A stretch of 64,000 bases of DNA from NCBI GenBank assembly GCA_013112555.1, contig JABFGK010000001.1, positions 1,958,581 through 2,022,580 of the forward strand, written 5' to 3'. The notes below the pieces were generated by a model. The model saw nothing but the letters and a program-made list of their open reading frames with translations. It had not been told where the DNA came from and searched no databases. Below are positions 44,741 through 53,522 of this stretch, piece by piece (position 1 is the stretch's first letter; every line of letters starts with the position of its first letter). Source of the DNA: Planctomycetota bacterium (GTDB taxonomy: Bacteria; Planctomycetota; Phycisphaerae; Phycisphaerales; UBA5793). A program made the translations under genes and the position numbers.

Positions 44741-45884
44741 ATGAACTCTGAATCATCAACAACATCCTCTGCCCCACCGGCCCCACCGGCCCCACCCCCA
44801 CCGACCGCCAATCCCCTGCGCCCAATGCGGGGCCATGCTTAACTTCGCAGCCGGCGCCATGTCCCTTGAATGTGAATACTGCGGCCACACGACACCGGTC
44901 CCACAGTCTGATGAGGACATCAGGGAACTTGATTACTCGCAGCATCTTCGGAACCTCGCCGACCGGGAACCGACAGACGAAGTAAAGGCCGTCACCTGCA
45001 ACGGCTGCGGTGCCGTCCTCGTCAAACCCGACGGGCTTGATGCGTTTGCCTGCCCCTACTGCGATCAGAACATCGTTGCAACAGCCATCAGCAAGCGGCC
45101 GCTCAGACCGAAGTCCCTGCTGCCCTTCAAGATCCCGCGCAACAGCGCTCAGGAGGCCTTCAAACAATGGATCGCCTCGCGCTGGTTTGCGCCGAGCGGC
45201 CTGAAGAAGTATGCCCGCTCCTCATCGAAACTCATCGGCATGTACATGCCGCACTGGACCTACGACTGTCGCACGACCACCTACTACACGGGCGAGCGCG
45301 GCGAGCATTACTGGGAGGACGAGGAATACACGACCACCGAAAACGGCAAGACCGTCACCAAGACCCGGCGTGTACAGAAGACGGCGTGGTACCCGTGCAG
45401 CGGCGTCGTCGGACGCGCCTTTGACGATGTACTCGTCTCCGCGTCCCGCTCATTGCCCGACGATCTCGTGATTGAACTCGAACCCTGGGATCTGAAATCG
45501 CTGACGCCATACAAGGATGAATACCTCACCGGATTCCAATCAGAGAGTTATCAGATTGATCTTGATTCCGGATTCGAGACTGCCAAAGACATCATGGAGC
45601 CGCGTATCCGACAGGATATTCGCTCCGACATCGGCGGCGATGAGCAGCAGATTCACACGATGAAGACCTCATACGCGCATGTCACGTTCAAACTCATTTT
45701 GCTCCCGGTGTGGATCAGCAGTTACCGCTACCGTGACAAGGTCTACCGCTTCCTCGTCAACGCACGAACCGGCGAAGTGATCGGCGAACGCCCCTGGAGT
45801 TGGATCAAGATCATCGCCGCCTGTGTTGTCGGCGCTGCGGCTGTTGCAACCATCGCCTTCTTGTACATTCAGTACAACGGCTGA
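44741..45884 (+). CDS. Zinc-ribbon membrane-associated protein (YdjG-like), frameshifted near the N-terminus
   Basis: The main frame contains CEYCGH, then a second ribbon with CNGCG and CPYCDQN, then a beta-rich body (HWTYDCRTTTYYTGERGEHYW), and a C-terminal transmembrane helix (WIKIIAACVVGAAAVATIAFL). The main frame lacks the first CxxC. ATG 44741 in another frame starts MNSESSTTSSAPPAPPAP. Deleting one C from the CCCC run at 44813-44816 fuses them to give PCAQCGAMLNF and completes the first ribbon, a 380-residue protein. It pairs with the SPFH gene 97 nt upstream. Probably a homopolymer error. Confidence 0.82.
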
Positions 45885-45944
45885 TCGCGATTCCAAAGCC
45901 GACGAATTCCAACCCAAGGGAGCGCCGTATACACCCCACTCCCC

Positions 45945-46820
45945 CTACAACCCCGCTTCCTTCCATTCCGGTTCAGCAAACGCCTCTGCCGGCAACGAAT
46001 CGTACACCGCAATGTTTGTCAACTGACGACCCTCCCCACGGTCACCGCTCAGCAGGATGTACCCGCGCCGCTCCCACAGCCGCCACTTCGACGTGAACGC
46101 CGGCTCCTCATCGGCTACGTTTGCATAATACGACCACTGATACACCAATCCGGTCGGGCGATCGACATACACATCATACTTATTGTCAGGGGTCACACCG
46201 ACCCCTGCAAACGTCAACTGCAGAATGTCCGCATCCGTCTGCCTCGGCATCACGCCGAACTCGGTCGGCTCTTCTGACACGTGCGTGGTTTCACCCTTGT
46301 ACGTCAGCGTCGCGCCGGTATCTTTCAACTTGTACGGCATGATCAACCAGTACGAATCGTTCACCCACCACTTGTACCCCTGGTCAAGCCAAGTGCTGAT
46401 CTCATCACGATCCTCCAGCGCCACGCCGTCCTTCCACACTTGGCCCTTGTCCTGCCGATTCGTGTTGCTCACCAGAACATACGAGGCCCCGCCATCCTCC
46501 TCGCTGGCCGTCCAGTCGATTCGATAGTCGCCGGTCGTCTTGTTCCAGATGTGCCGTCGGCCCGCGAAGAACGTCCAGGCCAGGATATTGGTCCGATCCC
46601 AGCCGGACCGCCCGCCCATGGCTCTCATGACACGGTCGGCCACTTCGATCGCCTGGGCATCACTCCCCTCGAAGTCGAATCCCCGTGCCGCCGGATTGAC
46701 AGACCCGGCATCGGGCGCATTCGGGTCGGGGCCGGTCGCCGTTTCCGTCGTGCTGCACCCGATCATCCCGATGCACCATCCCACGATCAGTAGATGCAGC
46801 CAGTATTGCCTGACGGCCAT
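45945..46820 (-). CDS. Predicted lipoprotein, unknown function
   Basis: 291 residues. A lipobox signal MAVRQYWLHLLIVGWCIGMIGC anchors the mature protein at the Cys. The body (TNILAWTFFAGRRHIWNKTTGDYRIDW and later EFGVMPRQTDADILQLTFAGVGVTPDNKYDVYVDRPTGLVYQW) looks like a beta-rich LolA/LppX-like or carrier-type fold, an impression only. AAAGGAG 6 nt upstream fixes ATG 46820. Convergent with the zinc-ribbon gene, 60 nt apart. Confidence 0.78.
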   Translation of the reverse strand: MAVRQYWLHLLIVGWCIGMIGCSTTETATGPDPNAPDAGSVNPAARGFDFEGSDAQAIEVADRVMRAMGGRSGWDRTNILAWTFFAGRRHIWNKTTGDYRIDWTASEEDGGASYVLVSNTNRQDKGQVWKDGVALEDRDEISTWLDQGYKWWVNDSYWLIMPYKLKDTGATLTYKGETTHVSEEPTEFGVMPRQTDADILQLTFAGVGVTPDNKYDVYVDRPTGLVYQWSYYANVADEEPAFTSKWRLWERRGYILLSGDRGEGRQLTNIAVYDSLPAEAFAEPEWKEAGL

Positions 46821-46931
46821 GTCACACTCCTTTGTATTGTCAATGCCAAAGCATACGGGCATGGGCCGACCGGATCGACAAACAAGCCGGTTGAGGCGAA
46901 CGAACGAAGTGAGATCGGCTCGGCCGGATGT

Positions 46932-48113
46932 TTACGCCCGCTCCACGCACATGGCCACAGCGTTCCCACCTCCCAGGCACAGACTCACCACACCCTTCGT
47001 GCCGCCGGTGCGCTGCAGTTGATGCACCAGCGTCACGAGCACGCGCGAGCCGGATGCACCGATCGGGTGCCCCAGCGCGATCCCGCCGCCGCAGATATTC
47101 ACCTTGTCCTCGGGAATCTCCAACTGCTTGATGCCGGCGACCGTCTGCGAGGCAAACGCTTCGTTTAATTCGAACAGATCCACATCGCCCAACGACCAGC
47201 CGGCCTTCTCCACGCTCCCCTTCACGGCCCCCACCGGCGCGATGAACAATTCCTTCGGCTCGACCCCGTGGGTGTGGTAACTGACGATCCGTGCCAGGGG
47301 CTTCAGGCCCAGCGCATCCGCTTTGGCCTGCGTCATGACGACCAGCGCAGCAGCCCCATCGGAAATCTGGCTCGCGTTCGCGGCCGTCACGGTGCCGTCC
47401 TTGGTGAACGCAGGTCGCAACTTACCAATCCCCTCGGCCGTCGTCTCAGCCCGGATGCCCTCGTCACGAGTCACATCGGCCTTCTGCTTGATCTCGCCGG
47501 CTTCGAGCCCGAACACTTCCGCGTCATACCAGCCGTTGTCCCACGCTGCCGCAGCCCGTTGATGTGACTGTGCCGACCAGCGATCCTGATCCTCTCGCGA
47601 CACGCCCCACTTGTCAGCCGTGTACTCAGCATGGATCCCCATCGCGACATGCTCAAACGGGCAGGTCAACCCATCGTTTGCCATATGGTCAGCCAACTGA
47701 CCCGGGCCGAACTTCAGACCGTTGCGCACATACACATAGTGTGGTGCCTGCGACATGCTCTCCATCCCGCCGGCAATGACACATTCGCAATCGCCGGCCT
47801 TGATGGACTGGGCTGCCAGCATCACCGCCTTGAGGGAACTGCCGCATACCTTGTTGACGGCATAGGCAATCAGATCGTTCCCGAGCCCACCCTTCAGGCC
47901 GGCCTGCCGACCCGGGTTCTGCCCGATTCCGGCGGTCAGCACGATGCCAAAGACAACTTCATCGACCTGATCCTTGACAGCCGGCACATCGGCCAGCACT
48001 TGCCGCACGGCAAAGCCGCCCAGGTCCGTAGCGCCGATGCGCGACAGTCCGCCTAGAAATCGGCCGATCGGGGTACGCTTTGCTGCCACGATAACGGGAG
48101 TGTTGTCTGCCAT
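46932..48113 (-). CDS. Acetyl-CoA acetyltransferase (thiolase)
   Basis: 393-residue thiolase catalysing acetoacetyl-CoA formation or beta-ketothiolysis. The nucleophilic Cys90 is in NKVCGSSLKAVMLA, the histidine in GGGIALGHPIGASGSR and the second cysteine in SLCLGGGNAVAM. The motif ELNEAFASQ is typical. Best matches by memory are AtoB/PhaA-type enzymes. Divergent from prpD with 316 nt between. Confidence 0.93.
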   Translation of the reverse strand: MADNTPVIVAAKRTPIGRFLGGLSRIGATDLGGFAVRQVLADVPAVKDQVDEVVFGIVLTAGIGQNPGRQAGLKGGLGNDLIAYAVNKVCGSSLKAVMLAAQSIKAGDCECVIAGGMESMSQAPHYVYVRNGLKFGPGQLADHMANDGLTCPFEHVAMGIHAEYTADKWGVSREDQDRWSAQSHQRAAAAWDNGWYDAEVFGLEAGEIKQKADVTRDEGIRAETTAEGIGKLRPAFTKDGTVTAANASQISDGAAALVVMTQAKADALGLKPLARIVSYHTHGVEPKELFIAPVGAVKGSVEKAGWSLGDVDLFELNEAFASQTVAGIKQLEIPEDKVNICGGGIALGHPIGASGSRVLVTLVHQLQRTGGTKGVVSLCLGGGNAVAMCVERA

Positions 48114-48429
48114 CGCCCTGCTCTCACTTTCATCAAGTATTCAGCCGCCCGGCGCGCGCTGACATGCCGGGAATCACTTTCAAAGGAAAAACGTGCGCAC
48201 GGTGTCCCAAAGCGTACCACCCACAGCCCCCCGTACCTCGATCCCGCAGCCTCAATCCTCAAATATCAGGGTGATCCCGGTAATCCTGCCACGCAGCCCG
48301 AAACGAGCCGGGTCAGGCAGTCAGTTTGGCTGGCACGCCCGGATCTCATCATACAGGATTGACCAACCCCATCCCTTGCCAGACAATGCCGCCTACGCAT
48401 TTGTCCACCAGAAAACCAGGATTACGCCA
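48114..48429. other. Divergent intergenic region between thiolase and prpD
   Basis: 316 nt with no coding frame I trust. It must hold the promoters of both genes, but I did not find a convincing -35/-10 pair or operator. Confidence 0.4.
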
Positions 48430-50007
48430 ATGACGCTCACCGACCGGATAGATCACGCTACCCACACACTGCTGCCTGCCGACTCGAACCAGGCCCGCGG
48501 ACTGGCCGAGTTTGCCATCGACTTCATGTCCGGCCACATTGGTCAACCCGATCGTGCGGTCGTCGATCGCGTCAATCTCCTGTTCACCGATTCGGTGTTC
48601 TGCGGCCTGTCTGCCATCGCCCTGCAGACCAACGCCCCCACCGTACTCCGGGCCGAGGCAGCCGACTATCCCGACCCCAACGGGGCCATGATCTTCGGCT
48701 CAACCATGAAGGTAAAGGCTGAAAAAGCGATCGTGGCCAACTGCTCTGCTGTCCGCGAGTGGGACTCAAACGGCACGAACTTCGGCTACAACCCGGCGCT
48801 TGGCCATACTGCCGGTGAGTTCGGGCATAACGACTTCTATCCCGTCGTCGTGGCTGGCTGTCAGCAGCGCGGCCTCGATGGGAACACCGCACTGCGCGGC
48901 ATGATCCTGCTTGATGAGATACGCGGTCGCCTCGCCGAAGTGTTCTCATTGAAGTCATATAAGATTGACCATGTCGTACATGGTGCCATTGCATCGGCAG
49001 TCGTGTACGGGGCCATCATGGGGGCCACGGCCGAGCAGATCGAGTCTGCCATCGGTATGGCCGTCGCACATTACATTCCGTACCGAGCCATCCGGGCCGG
49101 CAAGCAACTCAGTGACTCGAAGGGCGCGTCTGCGGCCATCAGCACCGAGGCTGCCATCCTCTCGGTGCAACGGGCGATGCGCGGCTTCGTCGGGCCGGCC
49201 GACATCTTCCGAAACCCGGAAGCCGTATTCAGACTCAATGAGCCGACCGACGGCGATCGGGCCCCGTTTGATCTCGTGCCGGCTCACTCAGGATCCGACT
49301 TTGCATTAATGGGCATGCACTTCAAACTCGGCCTGTATGAACACCAATCGGCAGGTGGCCTGCAAGGGTTGATTGATCTGCTCGAACGTACCCCCTCACT
49401 GCTGGCCGACCCATCCGGTGCGGCCGTGGCATCCATCCTGATCAAGGCCTACCAGCCGGCCTTCGGCATCATCGGTGACCCGGCCAAGCGCGACCCGCGA
49501 ACGCGGCAGTCAGCCGACCACTCAATGGTCTACATCATTGCCACGAAACTGCGCAAAGCACTCGATCTGGCACAGCAGGACGGGATCGCTGCCCCCGCCG
49601 ACACGAATGACGGCTGGTGGCAGGCGCTGATGCTCACCCCGTATGACTACTCGCATGAAGCACTGTTCCATCCCGTGACCCGCGCGCTGATGGACCGGAT
49701 CACATTTGAGCACGGCGGCCCCGACTACGATGCAAACTATCCGGACGGAATCCCGACTTCCATCGTGATCACCGACAACACCGGGACCGCCCACGACTCC
49801 GGACTCGTCATGTACCCGTCCGGTCACGCTCGGAATACGACGGCCGATCTGCCGGCTATTTTGTCTCACAAGTTCGAGTTGCTTGGGAATATTGCAGTGA
49901 ACGACCCGGCGGACATTATTAACCGCTTCGCCCTGACCGACTGCACGCCGTCAGATGTCGCATCGTTGTATGACTTCGAGATTAACACGCATGACGGCTA
50001 CGAATGA
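48430..50007 (+). CDS. prpD: MmgE/PrpD family 2-methylcitrate dehydratase
   Basis: 525-residue dehydratase of the methylcitrate cycle (2-methylcitrate to methylaconitate or cis-aconitate-type products). Typical segments are EWDSNGTNFG, GHNDFYPVVVAG, SLKSYKIDHVVHGAIASA, and a basic GPxDIFR-type block (FVGPADIFRNPEA). A long C-terminal domain of PrpD type has TITFEHGGPDYDANYPDGIPTSI-like sequence. AGGAT lies 9 nt before ATG 48430. Followed by prpB after 27 nt, so this is an operon by spacing. Confidence 0.88.
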   Translation: MTLTDRIDHATHTLLPADSNQARGLAEFAIDFMSGHIGQPDRAVVDRVNLLFTDSVFCGLSAIALQTNAPTVLRAEAADYPDPNGAMIFGSTMKVKAEKAIVANCSAVREWDSNGTNFGYNPALGHTAGEFGHNDFYPVVVAGCQQRGLDGNTALRGMILLDEIRGRLAEVFSLKSYKIDHVVHGAIASAVVYGAIMGATAEQIESAIGMAVAHYIPYRAIRAGKQLSDSKGASAAISTEAAILSVQRAMRGFVGPADIFRNPEAVFRLNEPTDGDRAPFDLVPAHSGSDFALMGMHFKLGLYEHQSAGGLQGLIDLLERTPSLLADPSGAAVASILIKAYQPAFGIIGDPAKRDPRTRQSADHSMVYIIATKLRKALDLAQQDGIAAPADTNDGWWQALMLTPYDYSHEALFHPVTRALMDRITFEHGGPDYDANYPDGIPTSIVITDNTGTAHDSGLVMYPSGHARNTTADLPAILSHKFELLGNIAVNDPADIINRFALTDCTPSDVASLYDFEINTHDGYE

Positions 50008-50034
50008 TCCTGCGGGAATATGAATGAGGATGCC

Positions 50035-50931
50035 ATGACCACTCCTTCGCCTGCACCACCGAGTCACCCGCACCCTGGGAGGGTGCTGCGCGATCGCTTT
50101 GCGAACCAGCCTGATCGGATCGTGATGGCCCCCGGTGCCCACAACGCGCTCGTCGCTCGGGCCGTCGCACAGGCAGGCTTCGAAGCGTGCTATATTTCCG
50201 GTGGTGCCACGGCCAACGTGGCCGGCTATCCCGATATCGGATTGATTACGCTGAGCGAAATGTGCCGCACGATTCGCGAAACGACCCAGGCCGGCCGCTT
50301 GCCGACCATTGTCGATGCCGACACCGGCTATGGTGAGGTTGAGTCTGTGATCCGGACGGTCGTCGAGTATGACCGCCACGGCGCAGCAGGCTGCCATATT
50401 GAGGACCAGGTGTTTCCGAAGCGGTGCGGACACCTCGATGGCAAGACGCTGATCTCAACCGAAGCGATGTGCGACAAGATCGCTGCGGCCGCATCCAACC
50501 GGCCGAATCCTGATTTCATCATTGTGGCACGGACCGATGCGAACAGCGTGGACGGGTTTGAGGCTGCTGTGGAACGGGCCAATGCCTATCGTGCTGCCGG
50601 CGCTGACATGATCTTTCCGGAGGGATTGACGGGTGAGGAGCAGTTCGGCGAAATGGCTCAGCGCTCGCCGGGCCTGTTGCTTGCCAATATGACCGAGTTC
50701 GGCAAGACGCCGTATATTAATGCCGACCGATTCGGCGAACTTGGGTATTCGATCGTCATCTTCCCGTTGAGCATGGTGCGCCTGGCAATGGGTCACATCT
50801 CACGGTGTCTCGATATTCTACGATCCGAAGGATCTGTCGAGCCGTTTCTTGATCAGATGCAGACCCGCGCTGAACTGTACAGTTTGCTCGATTACACGCC
50901 CGGTCAGCAGTGGGATTACCCGGCGACTTGA
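50035..50931 (+). CDS. prpB: Methylisocitrate lyase
   Basis: 298-residue isocitrate lyase/PEP mutase-superfamily lyase splitting methylisocitrate to succinate and pyruvate. The sequence has IVDADTGYGE, the catalytic PKRCGH (Cys131; usually KKCGH), IIVARTDAN, and the C-terminal FPLSMVRLA. ATG 50035 has GAGG 6 nt upstream. ATG 50020 is five codons earlier with poorer spacing. A 1.1-kb repeat island separates it from prpC. Confidence 0.93.
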   Translation: MTTPSPAPPSHPHPGRVLRDRFANQPDRIVMAPGAHNALVARAVAQAGFEACYISGGATANVAGYPDIGLITLSEMCRTIRETTQAGRLPTIVDADTGYGEVESVIRTVVEYDRHGAAGCHIEDQVFPKRCGHLDGKTLISTEAMCDKIAAAASNRPNPDFIIVARTDANSVDGFEAAVERANAYRAAGADMIFPEGLTGEEQFGEMAQRSPGLLLANMTEFGKTPYINADRFGELGYSIVIFPLSMVRLAMGHISRCLDILRSEGSVEPFLDQMQTRAELYSLLDYTPGQQWDYPAT

Positions 50932-52069
50932 TGTGTTGCCGGCGGGGATACGTCGCAGACCCTACGGCCCATCTTTCCGGTGCTGCCATCCCTCACCGCG
51001 AAGCGGTGATCGTGGCGCACTCCGACAAGCCGCGACCGTGACGGAGCGGGCTCTTCTCCTCCAACGCCCGTCAGCGCACGAACGCAGCCGGCGGCTTCAG
51101 CCGCCGGACAGGGACGCGCCACGAGCGTCACACCGCCCGGAGGGCGGATGAAGTGTAACAAAGGATTTGTATCCATCCACAACGGGGCACGACGCATCGT
51201 GCCCCTACGGCCATCATCCCGGCGTTGGCTGGATCCCTCACCGCGAAGCGGTGATCGTGGCGCACTCCGACAAGCCGCGCGAGTGAGCCCCCGGCTCTGC
51301 CGGGGGGATGATGATCATGCGCACGCATCATGCCATGCCTCCTCACTCGTCATTCCCGCGCACGCGGGAATCCATCCTCTCTCCACTCCCTCGCCCGTCA
51401 GGGCGCACGAACGTAGCCGGCGGCTTCAGCCGCCGGACAGGGACGCCACGAGCGCACACCGCCCGGAGGGCGGATGAAGTGTAACATAGGATCTGTACCC
51501 ACAACGGGGCACATGCAATGTGCCCCTACGGCCCATCTTTCCGGTGCTGCCATCCCTCGCCGCGAAGCGGTGATCGTGGCGCACTCCGACAAGCCGCGAC
51601 CGTGAGGGAGCGGGCTCTTCTCCTCCAACGCCCGTCAGGGCGCACGAACGTAGCCGGCGGCTTCAGCCGCCGGACAGGGACGCGCCACGAGCGCACACCG
51701 CCCGGAGGGCGGACGAAGTGCGTTCTGTACGATCCTCGCGAGGTAAGCGAGCGGGCCGCTGATGCAGTAGGAATGAATTCCTACTGCCTGATAAGACATG
51801 GGGGGCCGCATCCGCTTACCCCGGTGGGACGCGTCGCAAACCGTGAGCCGAGTCGAAGGGCGTCGCTTATCCCACCCGATGCCCTGGATACCGGCCTGGG
51901 CCGGCATGACGAGGATCCCACAGTGTATGGAAATTGGGGGAAGGACTGATTTGAGTAATTACCCTTGCCGCTATGGCTTGTGCAGTGCTGGTACGATGTC
52001 ATGCCAGCATATCACCGTGTGCGGGCACAGCCTGGAGTCACTGAAAGAACGAAGGAAGCGAGCAGCACC
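50932..52069. repeat. Palindromic repeat island 3: three partial tandem copies of a 190-320 bp unit
   Basis: 1138 nt without a credible gene, between prpB and prpC. A unit starting CTACGGCCCATCTTTCCGG, then CACCGCGAAGCGGTGATCGTGGCGCACTCCGACAAGCCGCG, then CCGGCGGCTTCAGCCGCCGG, then CACCGCCCGGAGGGCGGA, begins near 50962 and 51526. A diverged middle copy spans about 51206-51500. The GGGGCAC palindrome occurs at 51184-51205 and 51506-51526. The ATTCCCGCG-x-CGCGGGAAT element lies near 51352 and GCAGTAGGAAT...ATTCCTACTGC near 51762. Most modules also occur in islands 1 and 2. Confidence 0.8.
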
Positions 52070-53197
52070 ATGAGTACACCGGATAGCACCAGCGGCGAGA
52101 ATCAGATCAAAAAGGGGCTTGCAGGAGCGATCGCTGGCACCACGAGCGTCGCGTCAGTCGAGCAGGGGCAGTTGCTCTATCGAGGGTACGAAATCCACGA
52201 TCTGGCCGAGAATGCCACATTCGAGGATGTCGCCCATGTCTTGCTGGTAGGGCACAAGCCCTCATCTAGCGAGTTGTCGGCGTTTCAAACCGAGTTGCAG
52301 GGCATGCGAGAGGTGCCGGGCTGGATCATCGACGTGATTCAAAGAGTGGCACCCAAGTCCCACCCAATGGACACTTTGCGGACCGGCATCAGTCTGCTGA
52401 GTCACACCGATGAAAAGACGGACGACATTTCTCCGGAAGATGAACTGCGGAAGTCAAAGAAACTGCTGGCATGTATCCCGACGATCATCGGGGCCGGCCA
52501 GCGAGCGATTGACGGCAAAGCGGTTGTCGAACCGGACGGCTCGCTGTCCCATGCGGCCAACCTGCTGTATTGCATGACCGGCGATCGGCCGAGCGACCTC
52601 ATGGCCAAGGTGGTCGATGTGTCGCTGATTCTGTATGCCGAGCACGAGTTCAACGCCTCGACCTTCACCGGCCGCGTGATTGCCGGGACGCTCTCGGACA
52701 TGTATTCTGCCATCTGCGGGGCCATCGGAGCCTTGAAGGGGCCGCTGCACGGCGGGGCGAACGAAGCGGCAATGGACATGCTCAAGGAAGTCGGGACACT
52801 GGACAATGTGCGGCCGTTCATGGACAACGCCTTTGCGACGAAGCGAAAGATCATGGGCTTCGGCCATCGGGTGTACAAGAACGGGGACCATCGAGCCCCG
52901 ATTCTGCATGCCTGGGGTCGCAAAGTGGCTGAGGAGCGACCCGAGTTCAAGAAGTGGTTCGAGATTGGCGAGGCCGTCCAGAAGATCATGAACGACGAGA
53001 AGGGGATCTTCCCGAATGTCGATTTCCCGTGCGGGATGGCGTATTTCGCACTCGGGATCCCGGTGCCGCAGTACACCCCGATTTTCGTGGCATCGCGTAT
53101 CACGGGCTGGTGCGCCCATGTGATGGAACAGCATGCCGACAACAAGTTGATTCGGCCGCTGTCGCAGTATACGGGCGAGCCCAAGCGGGCGTGGTGA
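52070..53197 (+). CDS. prpC: Citrate synthase-family 2-methylcitrate synthase
   Basis: 375-residue type II-like, short citrate synthase. The catalytic residues are the His in PLHGGANEAAMDML, the His in GFGHRVYKNGDHRA, and the Asp in NVDFPCGMAYFALGIP. Citrate synthases of this short bacterial class often act as methylcitrate synthases. The linkage to prpD and prpB supports that here, but pure citrate synthase activity is not excluded. ATG 52070 was chosen because the family starts there. AAGGA is 12 nt upstream. Followed by a strong terminator. Confidence 0.88.
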   Translation: MSTPDSTSGENQIKKGLAGAIAGTTSVASVEQGQLLYRGYEIHDLAENATFEDVAHVLLVGHKPSSSELSAFQTELQGMREVPGWIIDVIQRVAPKSHPMDTLRTGISLLSHTDEKTDDISPEDELRKSKKLLACIPTIIGAGQRAIDGKAVVEPDGSLSHAANLLYCMTGDRPSDLMAKVVDVSLILYAEHEFNASTFTGRVIAGTLSDMYSAICGAIGALKGPLHGGANEAAMDMLKEVGTLDNVRPFMDNAFATKRKIMGFGHRVYKNGDHRAPILHAWGRKVAEERPEFKKWFEIGEAVQKIMNDEKGIFPNVDFPCGMAYFALGIPVPQYTPIFVASRITGWCAHVMEQHADNKLIRPLSQYTGEPKRAW

Positions 53198-53232
53198 GGT
53201 GATTTGGGGGCGGATGGTTGCGTGAATGTATG

Positions 53233-53274
53233 CCCCGCGATGTGCTCAAAGCGGCACATCACGGGGCTTTTTTT
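53233..53274 (+). terminator. Intrinsic terminator of prpC
   Basis: Long hairpin CCCCG...GATGTGCT/GGCACATC...CGGGG with seven T residues after CTTTTTTT. Nearly identical to the one after the NSS symporter at 36057-36098, 17 kb away. Confidence 0.92.
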
Positions 53275-53312
53275 GTGCGAATGCTGCGTGGGTGGAAGGG
53301 CAAGGAGGAAAC

Positions 53313-53334
53313 CCCACGGATTGGAATCCGTGGG
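53313..53334. repeat. CCCACGGATT/AATCCGTGGG hairpin element
   Basis: Perfect 10-bp stem with a GG loop followed by CTTGGAT. The identical hairpin occurs at 61282-61303 and a variant forms the terminator at 3156. There is no clear T tract here. Confidence 0.6.
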
Positions 53335-53522
53335 CTTGGATCCAGTGCGATATGATCCAAACACGGAGTGTTGACTCGACGCGTGATGTCGTCGAGAGGG
53401 GATGGGGGAGCCTGCAAAGGTTGGGTGCGATACCCTATGTGTGCAGACGGGCGCGGGGCTGGAGGGGGCGGCACGCACAAGGGAATCACAAAAAGATGAA
53501 TCAGTACAGGAAGAACGAATCC

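Noticed and set aside
51745..51940. Short frames over the end of repeat island 3
   Set aside because: All are translations of palindromic repeats shared with island 1. No independent coding evidence.
50932..52069. CRISPR array
   Set aside because: Repeats are palindromic, of mixed length, not evenly spaced, and no cas genes or unique spacers of constant length are seen.
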